5,031 nucleotides of DNA from Acidobacteriota bacterium (GTDB taxonomy: Bacteria; Acidobacteriota; Blastocatellia; RBC074). The DNA lies in assembly GCA_013140935.1 (NCBI GenBank), contig JABFSD010000177.1:1-5031 (forward strand). The letters are read 5' to 3'. The position numbers and the translations under genes are program-made. The notes under the pieces are model-generated. The model worked only from the letters and a program-made list of their open reading frames with translations. It searched no databases and had not been told where the DNA came from. The number at the start of each line of letters is the position of its first letter. Position 1 is the first letter of the stretch. Of the stretch, positions 1 through 5,031 are shown one piece after another.

Positions 1-1101
1 ATGCAACACGTCACCGCGCTCGATCTGGGCTTTCAGTCAGAGCGCCGCTTGATGATGTCGTTCGATTTGAGCCTGCAAGGTTATGACCAGGGACGCAGCG
101 CCGCATTTGAAAAGACGCTGCTCGAACGTGTCAACGCCTTGCCGGGTGTGCGCTCGGCTTCGTTCACTACGTTTGCGCCGCTCTCGCTGGTTGATTACCG
201 CAACTTTTCGGTTTATGCCCCTGACCAGCCACCACAGCGACAAGCTGCTCAGCCGAGTGCGCTCTATGCGGTGGTCGCACCGCGCTATTTCGAGACGATG
301 GGCGTAACGCTAATCGCAGGCCGAGATTTCACCGACGCTGACAGTGACGACAGTGCTGACGTAGCCGTTGTCAACGAAACCTTCGTGCGAAATTTATTCC
401 CTGGCAAAACGCCGGCTGAGGCGCTCGGTCAACGATATTCAAACAATGAAAAAGATACCGACTTCATCCGTATCATCGGCGTCGCGCGCGGCGGCAAATA
501 CTGGACGGTCGGCGAAACGCCGCAGGCTTTCATCTGGGTTCCGCTGGCCCAACACCCGCGCAGCAGGTTGAGCCTGATGGTGCAAACCGCCGGCGAGCCG
601 TCGGCGCTGCTCAATCCGGTGCGCAATGCGATTCAGACGCTGGATAGCAAGCTGCCGGTGAGCGACGTGCGCACACTGAACGAACATCTGGGTACGGCCT
701 TTGTGCCGGTGCGCGCGGCGGCTGCGACGTTGGGCAGCTTCGGTTTGCTGGCGTTGTTGTTGGCGGCGATTGGCATTTATGGCGTGACGGCTTATTCGGT
801 CGCGCAACGTACGCGCGAGTTGGGCATACGCATGGCGCTGGGCGCAGACGCCCGCGCCATCGTGCGGTTGATCGTGCGGCAAGGCTTGATGCTCACGTTT
901 ATCGGGCTGGTGTTGGGATTGGTTGGCGCAACGCTGTTGACGCGCCTGATGGCGGGCGTGCTTTACGGCGTGAGTGCGACCGATCCGCTCACATTCGGCC
1001 TGATCGCATTATTGCTCGCCAGCGTAGCCTTGCTGGCGTGCTGGATTCCAGCGCGGCGCGCGACGCGGGTTGATCCGATGATTGCGCTGCGGTGCGAATA
1101 G
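1..1101 (+). CDS. MacB/FtsX-family ABC transporter permease, C-terminal part (5' end outside window)
   Basis: The protein is the C-terminal half of a MacB-like permease, an inner-membrane subunit that normally works with a separate ATPase in export or mechanotransmission across the envelope. Visible residues 1-230 form a periplasmic MacB_PCD-type region ([31 protein letters not shown]). Residues about 241-360 are an FtsX domain with three hydrophobic segments (about 246-266, 296-316, 332-350), the conserved [13 protein letters not shown] stretch between the first two, and the typical ending [16 protein letters not shown]. The style matches the long duplicated permeases common in Acidobacteriota (ADOP type), which have two FtsX halves; this would be the second half. 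The ATG at base 1 is probably an internal codon, because the first transmembrane helix expected before the periplasmic domain is missing. No ATPase gene is visible. It is followed by a terminator-like hairpin, so it is probably not cotranscribed with the downstream operon. Confidence 0.9.
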   Translation: MQHVTALDLGFQSERRLMMSFDLSLQGYDQGRSAAFEKTLLERVNALPGVRSASFTTFAPLSLVDYRNFSVYAPDQPPQRQAAQPSALYAVVAPRYFETMGVTLIAGRDFTDADSDDSADVAVVNETFVRNLFPGKTPAEALGQRYSNNEKDTDFIRIIGVARGGKYWTVGETPQAFIWVPLAQHPRSRLSLMVQTAGEPSALLNPVRNAIQTLDSKLPVSDVRTLNEHLGTAFVPVRAAAATLGSFGLLALLLAAIGIYGVTAYSVAQRTRELGIRMALGADARAIVRLIVRQGLMLTFIGLVLGLVGATLLTRLMAGVLYGVSATDPLTFGLIALLLASVALLACWIPARRATRVDPMIALRCE

Positions 1102-1116
1102 GCGTCGCTTAAAAAT

Positions 1117-1138
1117 AAATGCTGTTTTTTTAGCACTA
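1117..1138. promoter_or_regulatory. Operator-like dyad O1 (upstream of the -35 box)
   Basis: This is an imperfect 22-bp dyad with 8-base half-sites and a 6-base T-only spacer: AAATGCTG (1117-1124), TTTTTT, TAGCACTA (1131-1138). Its right half is the exact reverse complement of the left half of O2, and spacer length is the same in both. BlaI/MecI proteins bind as dimers to dyads of about this size, commonly with two operators in front of their own gene. The half-site differs from the TACA/TGTA core of staphylococcal operators, so the assignment rests on position and symmetry, not on a known motif. Confidence 0.5.
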
Positions 1139-1175
1139 GCCCCTTGACGCGCTGCGAGGCTAGTGCTAATTTTTT
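1130..1175 (+). terminator. Candidate intrinsic terminator of the permease gene, overlapping the downstream promoter
   Basis: A perfect 12-bp inverted repeat (TTAGCACTAGCC at 1130-1141, GGCTAGTGCTAA at 1158-1169) encloses a 16-base loop and is followed directly by six T residues (1170-1175). It starts 28 bases after the permease stop codon. Stem plus U-tract is the layout of a rho-independent terminator acting on + strand transcripts. The stem is only half GC and the loop is long, so it may be moderate in strength. The same bases contain operator half-sites and the promoter, so the symmetry may instead reflect protein binding. Confidence 0.5.
1144..1172 (+). promoter_or_regulatory. Sigma70-like promoter of the blaI-like operon
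   Basis: A -35 box TTGACG (1144-1149, five of six matches to TTGACA) is separated by 17 bases from TAATTT (1167-1172). The latter is a modest -10 box but is preceded by TGC, giving an extended -10. Transcription would start near 1178-1180, leaving a leader of about 30 bases before the repressor ATG at 1209. The -10 lies inside the second operator-like dyad, as expected for a promoter shut by its own BlaI-type repressor. The boxes were found by eye against the E. coli consensus. Confidence 0.55.
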
Positions 1176-1182
1176 AGCATTG
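1161..1182. promoter_or_regulatory. Operator-like dyad O2 (over the -10 box and start site)
   Basis: This 22-bp dyad has half-sites TAGTGCTA (1161-1168) and TAGCATTG (1175-1182) around a 6-base AT-only spacer. The inner 16 bases (1164-1179) are a perfect TGCTAA-TTTT-TTAGCA palindrome. It covers the extended -10 and the predicted start site, so a bound dimer would block RNA polymerase. Its centre is 44 bp from that of O1, close to four helical turns, which would put two dimers on about the same face of the DNA. Confidence 0.55.
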
Positions 1183-1208
1183 AGTTTGGCGAAAGGTAAA
1201 TCTTCCCG

Positions 1209-1598
1209 ATGAATAAACAGGCACAGCACAATTTGAGCCGCCGCGAGCGGCAGATTATGGACGTATTGCACCGGACGGGAAAGGCGACGGCCGCCGAAGT
1301 GCTGGAAGCCTTGCCCAATGCGCCGAGCTATTCGGCGGTGCGCGCGTTGTTGCGGGTGATGGAAGAAAAGGGTTACGTGCAGCACGAAACCGACGGCGCG
1401 AAATATGTCTATCTGCCGACTCTCGCGCCCGCCAAGGCGCGGCAATCGGCGCTCAAACAAATGTTGCAAACGTTTTTTGAGGGTTCGACCGAACAGGCCG
1501 TTGCGGCGCTGCTCGATCTCTCGAGAAGCAAACTCAAACAAGACGAACTGGATCGGCTCTCTGCGCTGATCGAACAAGCCCGAAAGGAAGGCCGCTGA
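1209..1598 (+). CDS. BlaI/MecI/CopY-family winged-helix repressor
   Basis: This is a 129-residue cytoplasmic repressor, the usual size for the family. Residues 9-70 form the winged helix: LSRRERQIMDVL (first helix), KATAAEVLEAL (second), SYSAVRALLRVME (recognition helix, 40-52), then the wing GYVQHETDGAKYVYLPT. Residues 74-126 are the helical dimerisation part, with QTFFEGS at 87-93. Staphylococcal BlaI and MecI are cut at an Asn-Phe bond in their C-terminal part; no Asn-Phe is present here, so any cut site must differ. The start is supported by GAAAGG at 1191-1196, though the 12-base spacing is long, and by family alignment just before LSRRE. The stop codon shares its A with the ATG of the M56 protease gene, so translation is probably coupled. 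It likely represses its own operon through the dyads at 1117-1182. Other targets cannot be seen here. Confidence 0.93.
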   Translation: MNKQAQHNLSRRERQIMDVLHRTGKATAAEVLEALPNAPSYSAVRALLRVMEEKGYVQHETDGAKYVYLPTLAPAKARQSALKQMLQTFFEGSTEQAVAALLDLSRSKLKQDELDRLSALIEQARKEGR

Positions 1599-1600
1599 TG
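1583..1600 (+). promoter_or_regulatory. Ribosome binding site and TGATG stop/start overlap
   Basis: AAAGGAAGG (1583-1591) inside the last repressor codons lies six bases before the ATG at 1598. The repressor TGA (1596-1598) overlaps that ATG by one base. The strong Shine-Dalgarno sequence fixes the start of the M56 gene and suggests coupled synthesis of repressor and protease. Confidence 0.75.
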
Positions 1601-3697
1601 GAGCAACTTACGCTACAGGCATTTCAACAATGGCAACCCCATGCGCTTCTATGGTTCGAGTTGATGGCCAAATCGCTCGTCATCTTGGCCGCTGCCGCCG
1701 TTTTATGCGTTGCATTGCGCAAAGCAGGCTTGGCTTCGGCGGCGGGCAGACACTTGATCTGGAGCCTTGCGCTCACGGCTTTGCTCGCGCTGCCTTTGTT
1801 AGCGCGCGCGATTCCGGCATGGCAGGTCGCGCTGTTGCCTGCGCCGGTGGCTGAGTCTGAGTCGGTAGTTACAGCGGAAGCCTTAGGGGCGGTGCCGGTC
1901 GTCGCGCCGCAAATCGCTACGCCAAGCTGGATTGAAATAGCGCCGCCCGTTGTTGACGCGTCGGTGTGGCAATTCGATTGGACGCAAGTGATTTTTGCCT
2001 TATGGCTGTTGGGCGCCGCCTTCGTGCTGGCGCGGTTGGCGTGGGGCGCGTGGCAGTTGCGGCGCATCACGCAAGACGGCGAGCGATTGACGAATTATCA
2101 CTGGTCGGCGCTGGCGAATCGTTTGTCGGTAGAGTTGGATTTGCCTACGCACGTGACGCTGTATTCGAGCGCGGACCTCACCGTGCCCGTGACGTGGGGC
2201 GTATGGCGTCCCGTCGTCGTGTTGCCTTACGAAGCGAACGGCTGGTCGCGCGAATGGCAGCGCATCGTGTTGTTGCATGAGTTCGCCCACATCAAGCGCC
2301 GCGATTGTTTGACGCAATTATTGGCGAGCGTGGCGTGTGCGCTTTACTGGTTCAATCCGCTGGTGTGGCGCGCCGCGCGGCAATTGCGCGTCGAGCGCGA
2401 GTTGGCCTGCGACGATTGCGTGCTGGCCGTAGGCACGCGGGCCTCCGATTACGCTTCGTGTTTATTGGCGCTGGCGAACTCGTTCAAATTGCAGGCTACG
2501 CCCGCCGTCGCCGTCGGCATGGGTTGTTCGGAACTCGAAAGCCGCGTGCGCACGATGTTGGACCCGGCGGTGAAACGTCGCTGGTTGTCTACGCCACGTC
2601 AGGTGGCGGCAGTCGTGTTGACGGCGTGTTTGTTGTTGCCGTTGGCGGCGTTGCAAGCGGTGTCGCAAAACAAACCCGTGCCGCCTGCGCCGCCGACCCC
2701 CGTCGTGCCCACAGTGATTCCACCGCTCGAAGTATCTGAAGTGCCAGAAACGCCTGAAGCGCCAGAAGCACCAGAAGCACCTGAAGCACCTGAAACACAA
2801 GCTGAAGATGAGCCAGATGACGTGCGTCCGGTTGTAGTGCCGAACCCTGTGCCTGCGCCGAATCCTGTGCCTGCGCCGAATCCCGTACCTGTTATCGTCG
2901 TGGGTGAAATGTCGCAAGAAAAGCCCGCGGCGGAAGGTTTGACGGCGAATGATCTGGTGCAACTCAAGCTACACAACGTGACGCCTGAATACATCGAAGC
3001 GATTCGGCAGGCAGGCTATGCCGATGTGACGATCAGGCAAATCGTGCAGATGAAAATTCACGACATCACGCAGGCTTACATCCGCGAAGCGCAAACGCTG
3101 GCGACCGAAAAGCTACAGATACGCGATCTTATCAACATCAAAGTCGCGGGACTCACGGCGGCTTACGTCAACCAGATGAAACAAGCGGGTTTCGATAAAC
3201 TCTCGCTCAACCAACTCACTTCCATGCGGCATCCGGGCATCACGCCGGAATATGCCGCTGAAATGAAACGCGCGGGTTTCGAGAATTTATCTGCCAATCA
3301 ACTCACGCAACTTAAAGCGATGGGCGTGACTGAGGCTTACGTGCGGCAGGCGCAAGGCTGGGGCGGCGGCAAGCTGTCGGTGCAAGACATCGTCCGGCTC
3401 AAAGCGCACAACGTGAAGCCGGAAGACGCGCAGGAATTCAAGGCGCTCGGTTACGACAACCTCAGTTTCTCTGATCTCACGCGCCTCAAGACTCATGGCG
3501 TGACAACGGGCTTTATCAAAGAAATGCGCGCGCTCGGCTTCGACAAACTGACACTCGACGACGCGGTCAAATTCAAGATGCACGGCGTGACGCCGGAATA
3601 CGTACAGAAGATGCGCGCCGCCGGATTCAAAAACATTTCGTCCAGCGAATTGCTCAAACTCAAAATGCGGGGGCTGGATTCGATCCTGCTCAAATAG
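1598..3697 (+). CDS. BlaR1-type M56 membrane metallopeptidase with a C-terminal 29-residue-repeat domain
   Basis: This 699-residue protein resembles the BlaR1/MecR1 antirepressor in its first half only. Hydrophobic segments lie at about 17-40, 53-72, 130-149 and 335-354. Between the third and fourth is the cytoplasmic zinc protease: WGVWRPVVVLP, then HEFAH (227-231; His227 and His231 as ligands, Glu228 catalytic), and ERELACDD, where Glu268 in an ExxxD arrangement is the likely third ligand. All catalytic residues appear intact. After the fourth helix a Pro-rich linker (about 360-435) leads to eight full 29-residue repeats and a shortened ninth (448-699), predicted to be outside the cytoplasmic membrane. 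No penicillin-binding SxxK, SxN and KTG motif series is seen, so this is unlikely to sense beta-lactams as BlaR1 does. By family analogy it would inactivate the adjacent repressor when its outer domain is triggered. The role of the repeat domain is inferred. Confidence 0.92.
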   Translation: MEQLTLQAFQQWQPHALLWFELMAKSLVILAAAAVLCVALRKAGLASAAGRHLIWSLALTALLALPLLARAIPAWQVALLPAPVAESESVVTAEALGAVPVVAPQIATPSWIEIAPPVVDASVWQFDWTQVIFALWLLGAAFVLARLAWGAWQLRRITQDGERLTNYHWSALANRLSVELDLPTHVTLYSSADLTVPVTWGVWRPVVVLPYEANGWSREWQRIVLLHEFAHIKRRDCLTQLLASVACALYWFNPLVWRAARQLRVERELACDDCVLAVGTRASDYASCLLALANSFKLQATPAVAVGMGCSELESRVRTMLDPAVKRRWLSTPRQVAAVVLTACLLLPLAALQAVSQNKPVPPAPPTPVVPTVIPPLEVSEVPETPEAPEAPEAPEAPETQAEDEPDDVRPVVVPNPVPAPNPVPAPNPVPVIVVGEMSQEKPAAEGLTANDLVQLKLHNVTPEYIEAIRQAGYADVTIRQIVQMKIHDITQAYIREAQTLATEKLQIRDLINIKVAGLTAAYVNQMKQAGFDKLSLNQLTSMRHPGITPEYAAEMKRAGFENLSANQLTQLKAMGVTEAYVRQAQGWGGGKLSVQDIVRLKAHNVKPEDAQEFKALGYDNLSFSDLTRLKTHGVTTGFIKEMRALGFDKLTLDDAVKFKMHGVTPEYVQKMRAAGFKNISSSELLKLKMRGLDSILLK
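2744..2893 (+). repeat. Short tandem repeats coding the Pro-rich linker of the M56 protein
   Basis: Two in-frame arrays are present. Six 9-base units coding Pro-Glu-Ala/Thr lie at 2744-2797 (residues 383-400), and three 18-base units coding Pro-Asn-Pro-Val-Pro-Ala/Val lie at 2840-2893 (residues 415-432). An acidic stretch separates them. All units keep the reading frame. The product would be an extended, stiff spacer holding the repeat domain away from the membrane. Such arrays can change copy number by slippage. Confidence 0.85.
2939..3694 (+). repeat. 87-bp tandem coding repeats (29 residues), M56 C-terminal domain
   Basis: Eight full units begin at 2939, 3026, 3113, 3200, 3287, 3374, 3461 and 3548, and a ninth of 20 residues begins at 3635 and runs to the stop. 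The period is exactly 29 residues with no insertions. A rough consensus is L-(S/T)-x3-L-x2-(L/M)-K-x-H-G-(V/I)-T-P-E-Y-(I/V)-x2-M-(R/K)-x-A-G-(F/Y)-x-(N/K). Each unit reads as two short helices split at G-V-T-P, so an alpha-alpha solenoid is plausible. DNA identity between units is low to moderate, so the duplications are old. Confidence 0.9.
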
Positions 3698-3700
3698 TTT

Positions 3701-3726
3701 GTGGCACGGGCTGTCGCCCGTGCCAC
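3701..3726. repeat. Perfect 11-bp palindrome, REP-like intergenic hairpin
   Basis: GTGGCACGGGC (3701-3711) and GCCCGTGCCAC (3716-3726) are perfect reverse complements around a TGTC loop. The GC-rich stem starts three bases after the M56 stop and ends seven bases before the Shine-Dalgarno sequence of the next gene. There is no T-run after it, so it is a poor intrinsic terminator. It could be a dispersed REP-type element, an mRNA-stabilising hairpin or a partial processing site that sets the ratio of the two products. Only one copy is in this window. Confidence 0.7.
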
Positions 3727-3732
3727 GAGGCT

Positions 3733-3748
3733 GAAAGGAAACATTATG
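3733..3748 (+). promoter_or_regulatory. Ribosome binding site deciding the start of the secreted repeat protein
   Basis: GAAAGGAA (3733-3740) sits about six bases before the ATG at 3746. An upstream in-frame GTG at 3701 has no such site, would translate through the palindrome and would put an Arg-rich stretch in front of the signal peptide, so the ATG at 3746 is preferred. Confidence 0.8.
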
Positions 3749-4831
3749 CGCAAAATACTTTTACTAGCGGTGGTGATCGTGGGGTTGTCGAGCGCCGCGC
3801 ATTGGTCGCGCGGCGCGTTGAGAGCGATGGCGCAGGAACCCGTCACGGGCGATTGGTCGGCCAAAGTTAGCGACACCGATCAAGGCAGAAAGCTCTGGCT
3901 CGAATTGCGCTCGGAAAGCAAAGACAAGACCAATCGCTTTCACATGAGCAGTTCCGATTACCGCCTCGAAGATTTCACCGGCTTCGATCCGAACGCGAAC
4001 GGCAAGACGCAATTCGCGCTCAATCGCGAAGCGGGCAATTTCGTCTTCACCGGTCTGGTCAGCGAAGGCAAGGGCATCGGCGAGTTTCGCTTCACGCCGA
4101 ACGTCGCTTATCTCGACACGATGCGCGGTCTGGGTTACGGCGACATCAAGCCGGAGCGGCTGTTCGGCCTCGCCTTGCACGATGTCAGCACGCGCTTCGT
4201 GCAAGAGGCGAAATCGTGGGGTTTCGAGAAACTCACGCTCGATAACCTGATGTCGTTTCGCATCTTCAAAGTAGACCTCGCCTTCATTCAAAGCATGCGC
4301 GAACTCGGCCTCAAAAATCTGACGCCCGACAAACTGGTCTCGATGCGCATTCACAAAGTAGACGCCGCTTACGTCAAAGAGGTCGAAGCCCTTGGTTATA
4401 AAGACCTGAGCGCCGACAAATTGATTTCGATGCGCATTCATCGCATCACGCGCGAATTCATCAGTAAAGCGCAGGCGTTGGGCTTCAAAGACCTGACCCT
4501 CGATCAGTTGATGACGATGAGCATTCACAAAATTGACGAGCCGTTTATCAAAGGCGTGCAGGCGATGGGTTTCACCAATCTGCCGTTCGAGAAACTGGTT
4601 GCGTTCAAGATTCATCGCGTAGACGGCGATTTCATCAAAGCGATGAGCGAACTCGGCTTCAACAATCTCACCCCCGACAAGCTCATCAGCATGCGCATCC
4701 ATCGCGTAGACGCCGCCTTCGTCAAAGAGATGCGCGAAGCCGGATACGACAAACTGACGGCAGACGAACTGATTCAACTGCGCATTCACGGGGTAGACGG
4801 CAAGTACATCAAACGTATCAAGGGTGCATGA
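3746..4831 (+). CDS. Predicted secreted protein of 29-residue repeats, partner of the M56 protease (function unknown)
   Basis: This 361-residue protein has no named function that I recognise. Residues 1-29 form a signal peptide: MRK, a hydrophobic core at about 4-18, and AMA before Gln30 as a likely signal peptidase I site. There is no lipobox cysteine. The core is followed by a fairly long Arg-containing stretch, so a membrane anchor is a possible alternative. Residues about 35-117 look beta-rich (GDWSAKV, LWLELRS, QFALNREAGNFVFTG, GIGEFRFTPN). From residue 120 to the end come a C-terminal half-unit, seven full 29-residue repeats and a final 25-residue unit of the same family as the M56 C-terminal domain. 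No enzyme motif is visible. The same repeat family, export and position 48 bases downstream suggest that it acts with the outer domain of the M56 protein as a coreceptor, ligand carrier, antagonist or cargo. That role is inferred. Confidence 0.88.
   Translation: MRKILLLAVVIVGLSSAAHWSRGALRAMAQEPVTGDWSAKVSDTDQGRKLWLELRSESKDKTNRFHMSSSDYRLEDFTGFDPNANGKTQFALNREAGNFVFTGLVSEGKGIGEFRFTPNVAYLDTMRGLGYGDIKPERLFGLALHDVSTRFVQEAKSWGFEKLTLDNLMSFRIFKVDLAFIQSMRELGLKNLTPDKLVSMRIHKVDAAYVKEVEALGYKDLSADKLISMRIHRITREFISKAQALGFKDLTLDQLMTMSIHKIDEPFIKGVQAMGFTNLPFEKLVAFKIHRVDGDFIKAMSELGFNNLTPDKLISMRIHRVDAAFVKEMREAGYDKLTADELIQLRIHGVDGKYIKRIKGA
4103..4828 (+). repeat. 87-bp tandem coding repeats (29 residues) of the secreted protein
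   Basis: A 14-residue half-unit (4103-4144) precedes full units starting at 4145, 4232, 4319, 4406, 4493, 4580 and 4667, and a 25-residue last unit at 4754. A rough consensus is L-T-x-D-K-L-(I/V)-S-M-R-I-H-(K/R)-V-D-x2-(F/Y)-(I/V)-K-x-M-x2-L-G-(F/Y)-x-(N/D). The period is exact. These units are more alike than those in the M56 gene. Units at 4319 and 4667 share 20 of 29 residues, suggesting more recent duplication or stronger constraint. Confidence 0.92.
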
Positions 4832-4854
4832 AAGGCTCGCAGTAAAAGCGGCTG

Positions 4855-4904
4855 GTAAGCAAAAGCGTTCGTAATTCCGCCTTTAGGCGGTGGGTATCGC
4901 TTAC
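4855..4904. repeat. Nested inverted repeat downstream of the operon
   Basis: CCGCC-TTTA-GGCGG (4877-4890) forms a tight hairpin. A weaker outer pair, GTAAGC (4855-4860) with GCTTAC (4899-4904), could close a longer arm. It begins 24 bases after the stop of the secreted protein. No T-run follows on either strand, so a classical terminator is doubtful. A REP-like palindrome or a 3' mRNA end-stabilising structure is possible. Confidence 0.45.
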
Positions 4905-4963
4905 TGTAACCGAGCAGTGAGAAACGTAGAAAAATGAGCAGTCGTCGGGTTCCACGGATTTCC

Positions 4964-5031
4964 TCAGTTTGCCGAGATGAACCCTGCCAGCTTGCGGCGC
5001 AGGTATGGCACGTATTCCGGTGCGGGTGGTG
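4964..5031 (-). CDS. Possible C-terminal end of a minus-strand gene (partial, low confidence)
   Basis: Reading the minus strand from the right edge gives 21 codons, PPAPEYVPYLRRKLAGFISAN, ended by TGA (complement of 4964-4966). Fifteen of the 21 codons end in G or C. The other two minus-strand frames are also open here, so the open frame alone proves little. I cannot assign a family. If real, the gene converges on the operon and the hairpin at 4855-4904 lies between the two 3' ends. Confidence 0.25.
   Translation of the reverse strand, partial: PPAPEYVPYLRRKLAGFISAN

Noticed and set aside
439..882. Minus-strand open frame opposite the permease
   Set aside because: The permease frame shows clear FtsX features. 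The antisense product is rich in Arg, His and Gln with no recognisable domain, as expected for a shadow in GC-rich DNA.
963..1577. Minus-strand open frame of 204 codons spanning the permease end and the repressor
   Set aside because: It runs antisense across the promoter, the operators and a well-supported BlaI-family gene, with no family features of its own.
1209..3697. Beta-lactam resistance regulatory pair
   Set aside because: The repressor and M56 core match, but there is no penicillin-binding sensor domain and no beta-lactamase or PBP2a-like gene in the window.
3701..3745. Upstream GTG start for the secreted protein
   Set aside because: It would translate the palindrome and add an Arg-rich stretch before the signal peptide. 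The ATG at 3746 has a well-spaced Shine-Dalgarno sequence.
3764..4789. Long open frame of 341 codons on the minus strand opposite the secreted repeat protein
   Set aside because: It mirrors the 87-base period of the real gene. The + strand frame has a signal peptide, a good ribosome site and a repeat family shared with the neighbouring gene. The minus frame has none of these.
2939..4828. CRISPR array or non-coding tandem repeat
   Set aside because: The 87-base units vary at the DNA level and keep one reading frame with a conserved protein pattern, so they are coding repeats with no spacers.
4934..5031. Plus-strand ORF start at the ATG at 4934
   Set aside because: It has no convincing ribosome site, and its visible 32 residues are rich in Cys, Trp and Arg with no family resemblance.

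Overview
The window looks like chromosomal DNA from an Acidobacteriota member, perhaps a Blastocatellia-type genome. The reasons are a MacB/FtsX permease of the kind that is abundant in that phylum, followed by a BlaI-type repressor and an M56 (BlaR1-type) membrane protease, in moderately GC-rich, densely packed coding sequence. This assignment is inferred from gene style; no taxonomic marker is present.

Layout. Positions 1-1101 hold the 3' part of an ABC-transporter permease whose 5' end lies outside the window. The 107-base gap 1102-1208 is packed with signals: a stem-loop with a T-run that can terminate the permease transcript, two similar 22-bp dyads with centres 44 bp apart, and a sigma70-like promoter whose extended -10 lies inside the second dyad. 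Three genes on the + strand follow and look like one operon: a BlaI/MecI-family repressor (1209-1598), an M56 metallopeptidase overlapping it by one base (1598-3697), and, after a 48-base gap holding a perfect 11-bp palindrome, a predicted secreted repeat protein (3746-4831). The last 200 bases hold a small GC hairpin and possibly the tail of a minus-strand gene entering from the right.

How the genes may work together. In staphylococcal and Bacillus Bla/Mec systems, BlaR1/MecR1 senses beta-lactam with an extracellular penicillin-binding domain, its cytoplasmic zinc protease becomes active, and the BlaI/MecI repressor is inactivated. Here the repressor, the zinc protease (HEFAH plus an ExxxD motif) and the four-helix membrane layout are kept. 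The penicillin sensor is absent. In its place are a Pro-rich linker and about nine tandem 29-residue repeats. The next gene encodes an exported protein with about eight repeats of the same 29-residue family after a short, probably beta-rich domain. The most interesting reading is a BlaI/M56 switch that senses something other than a beta-lactam through a repeat domain, with a secreted repeat partner made from the same operon. The ligand and regulon beyond its own promoter cannot be read from this window.
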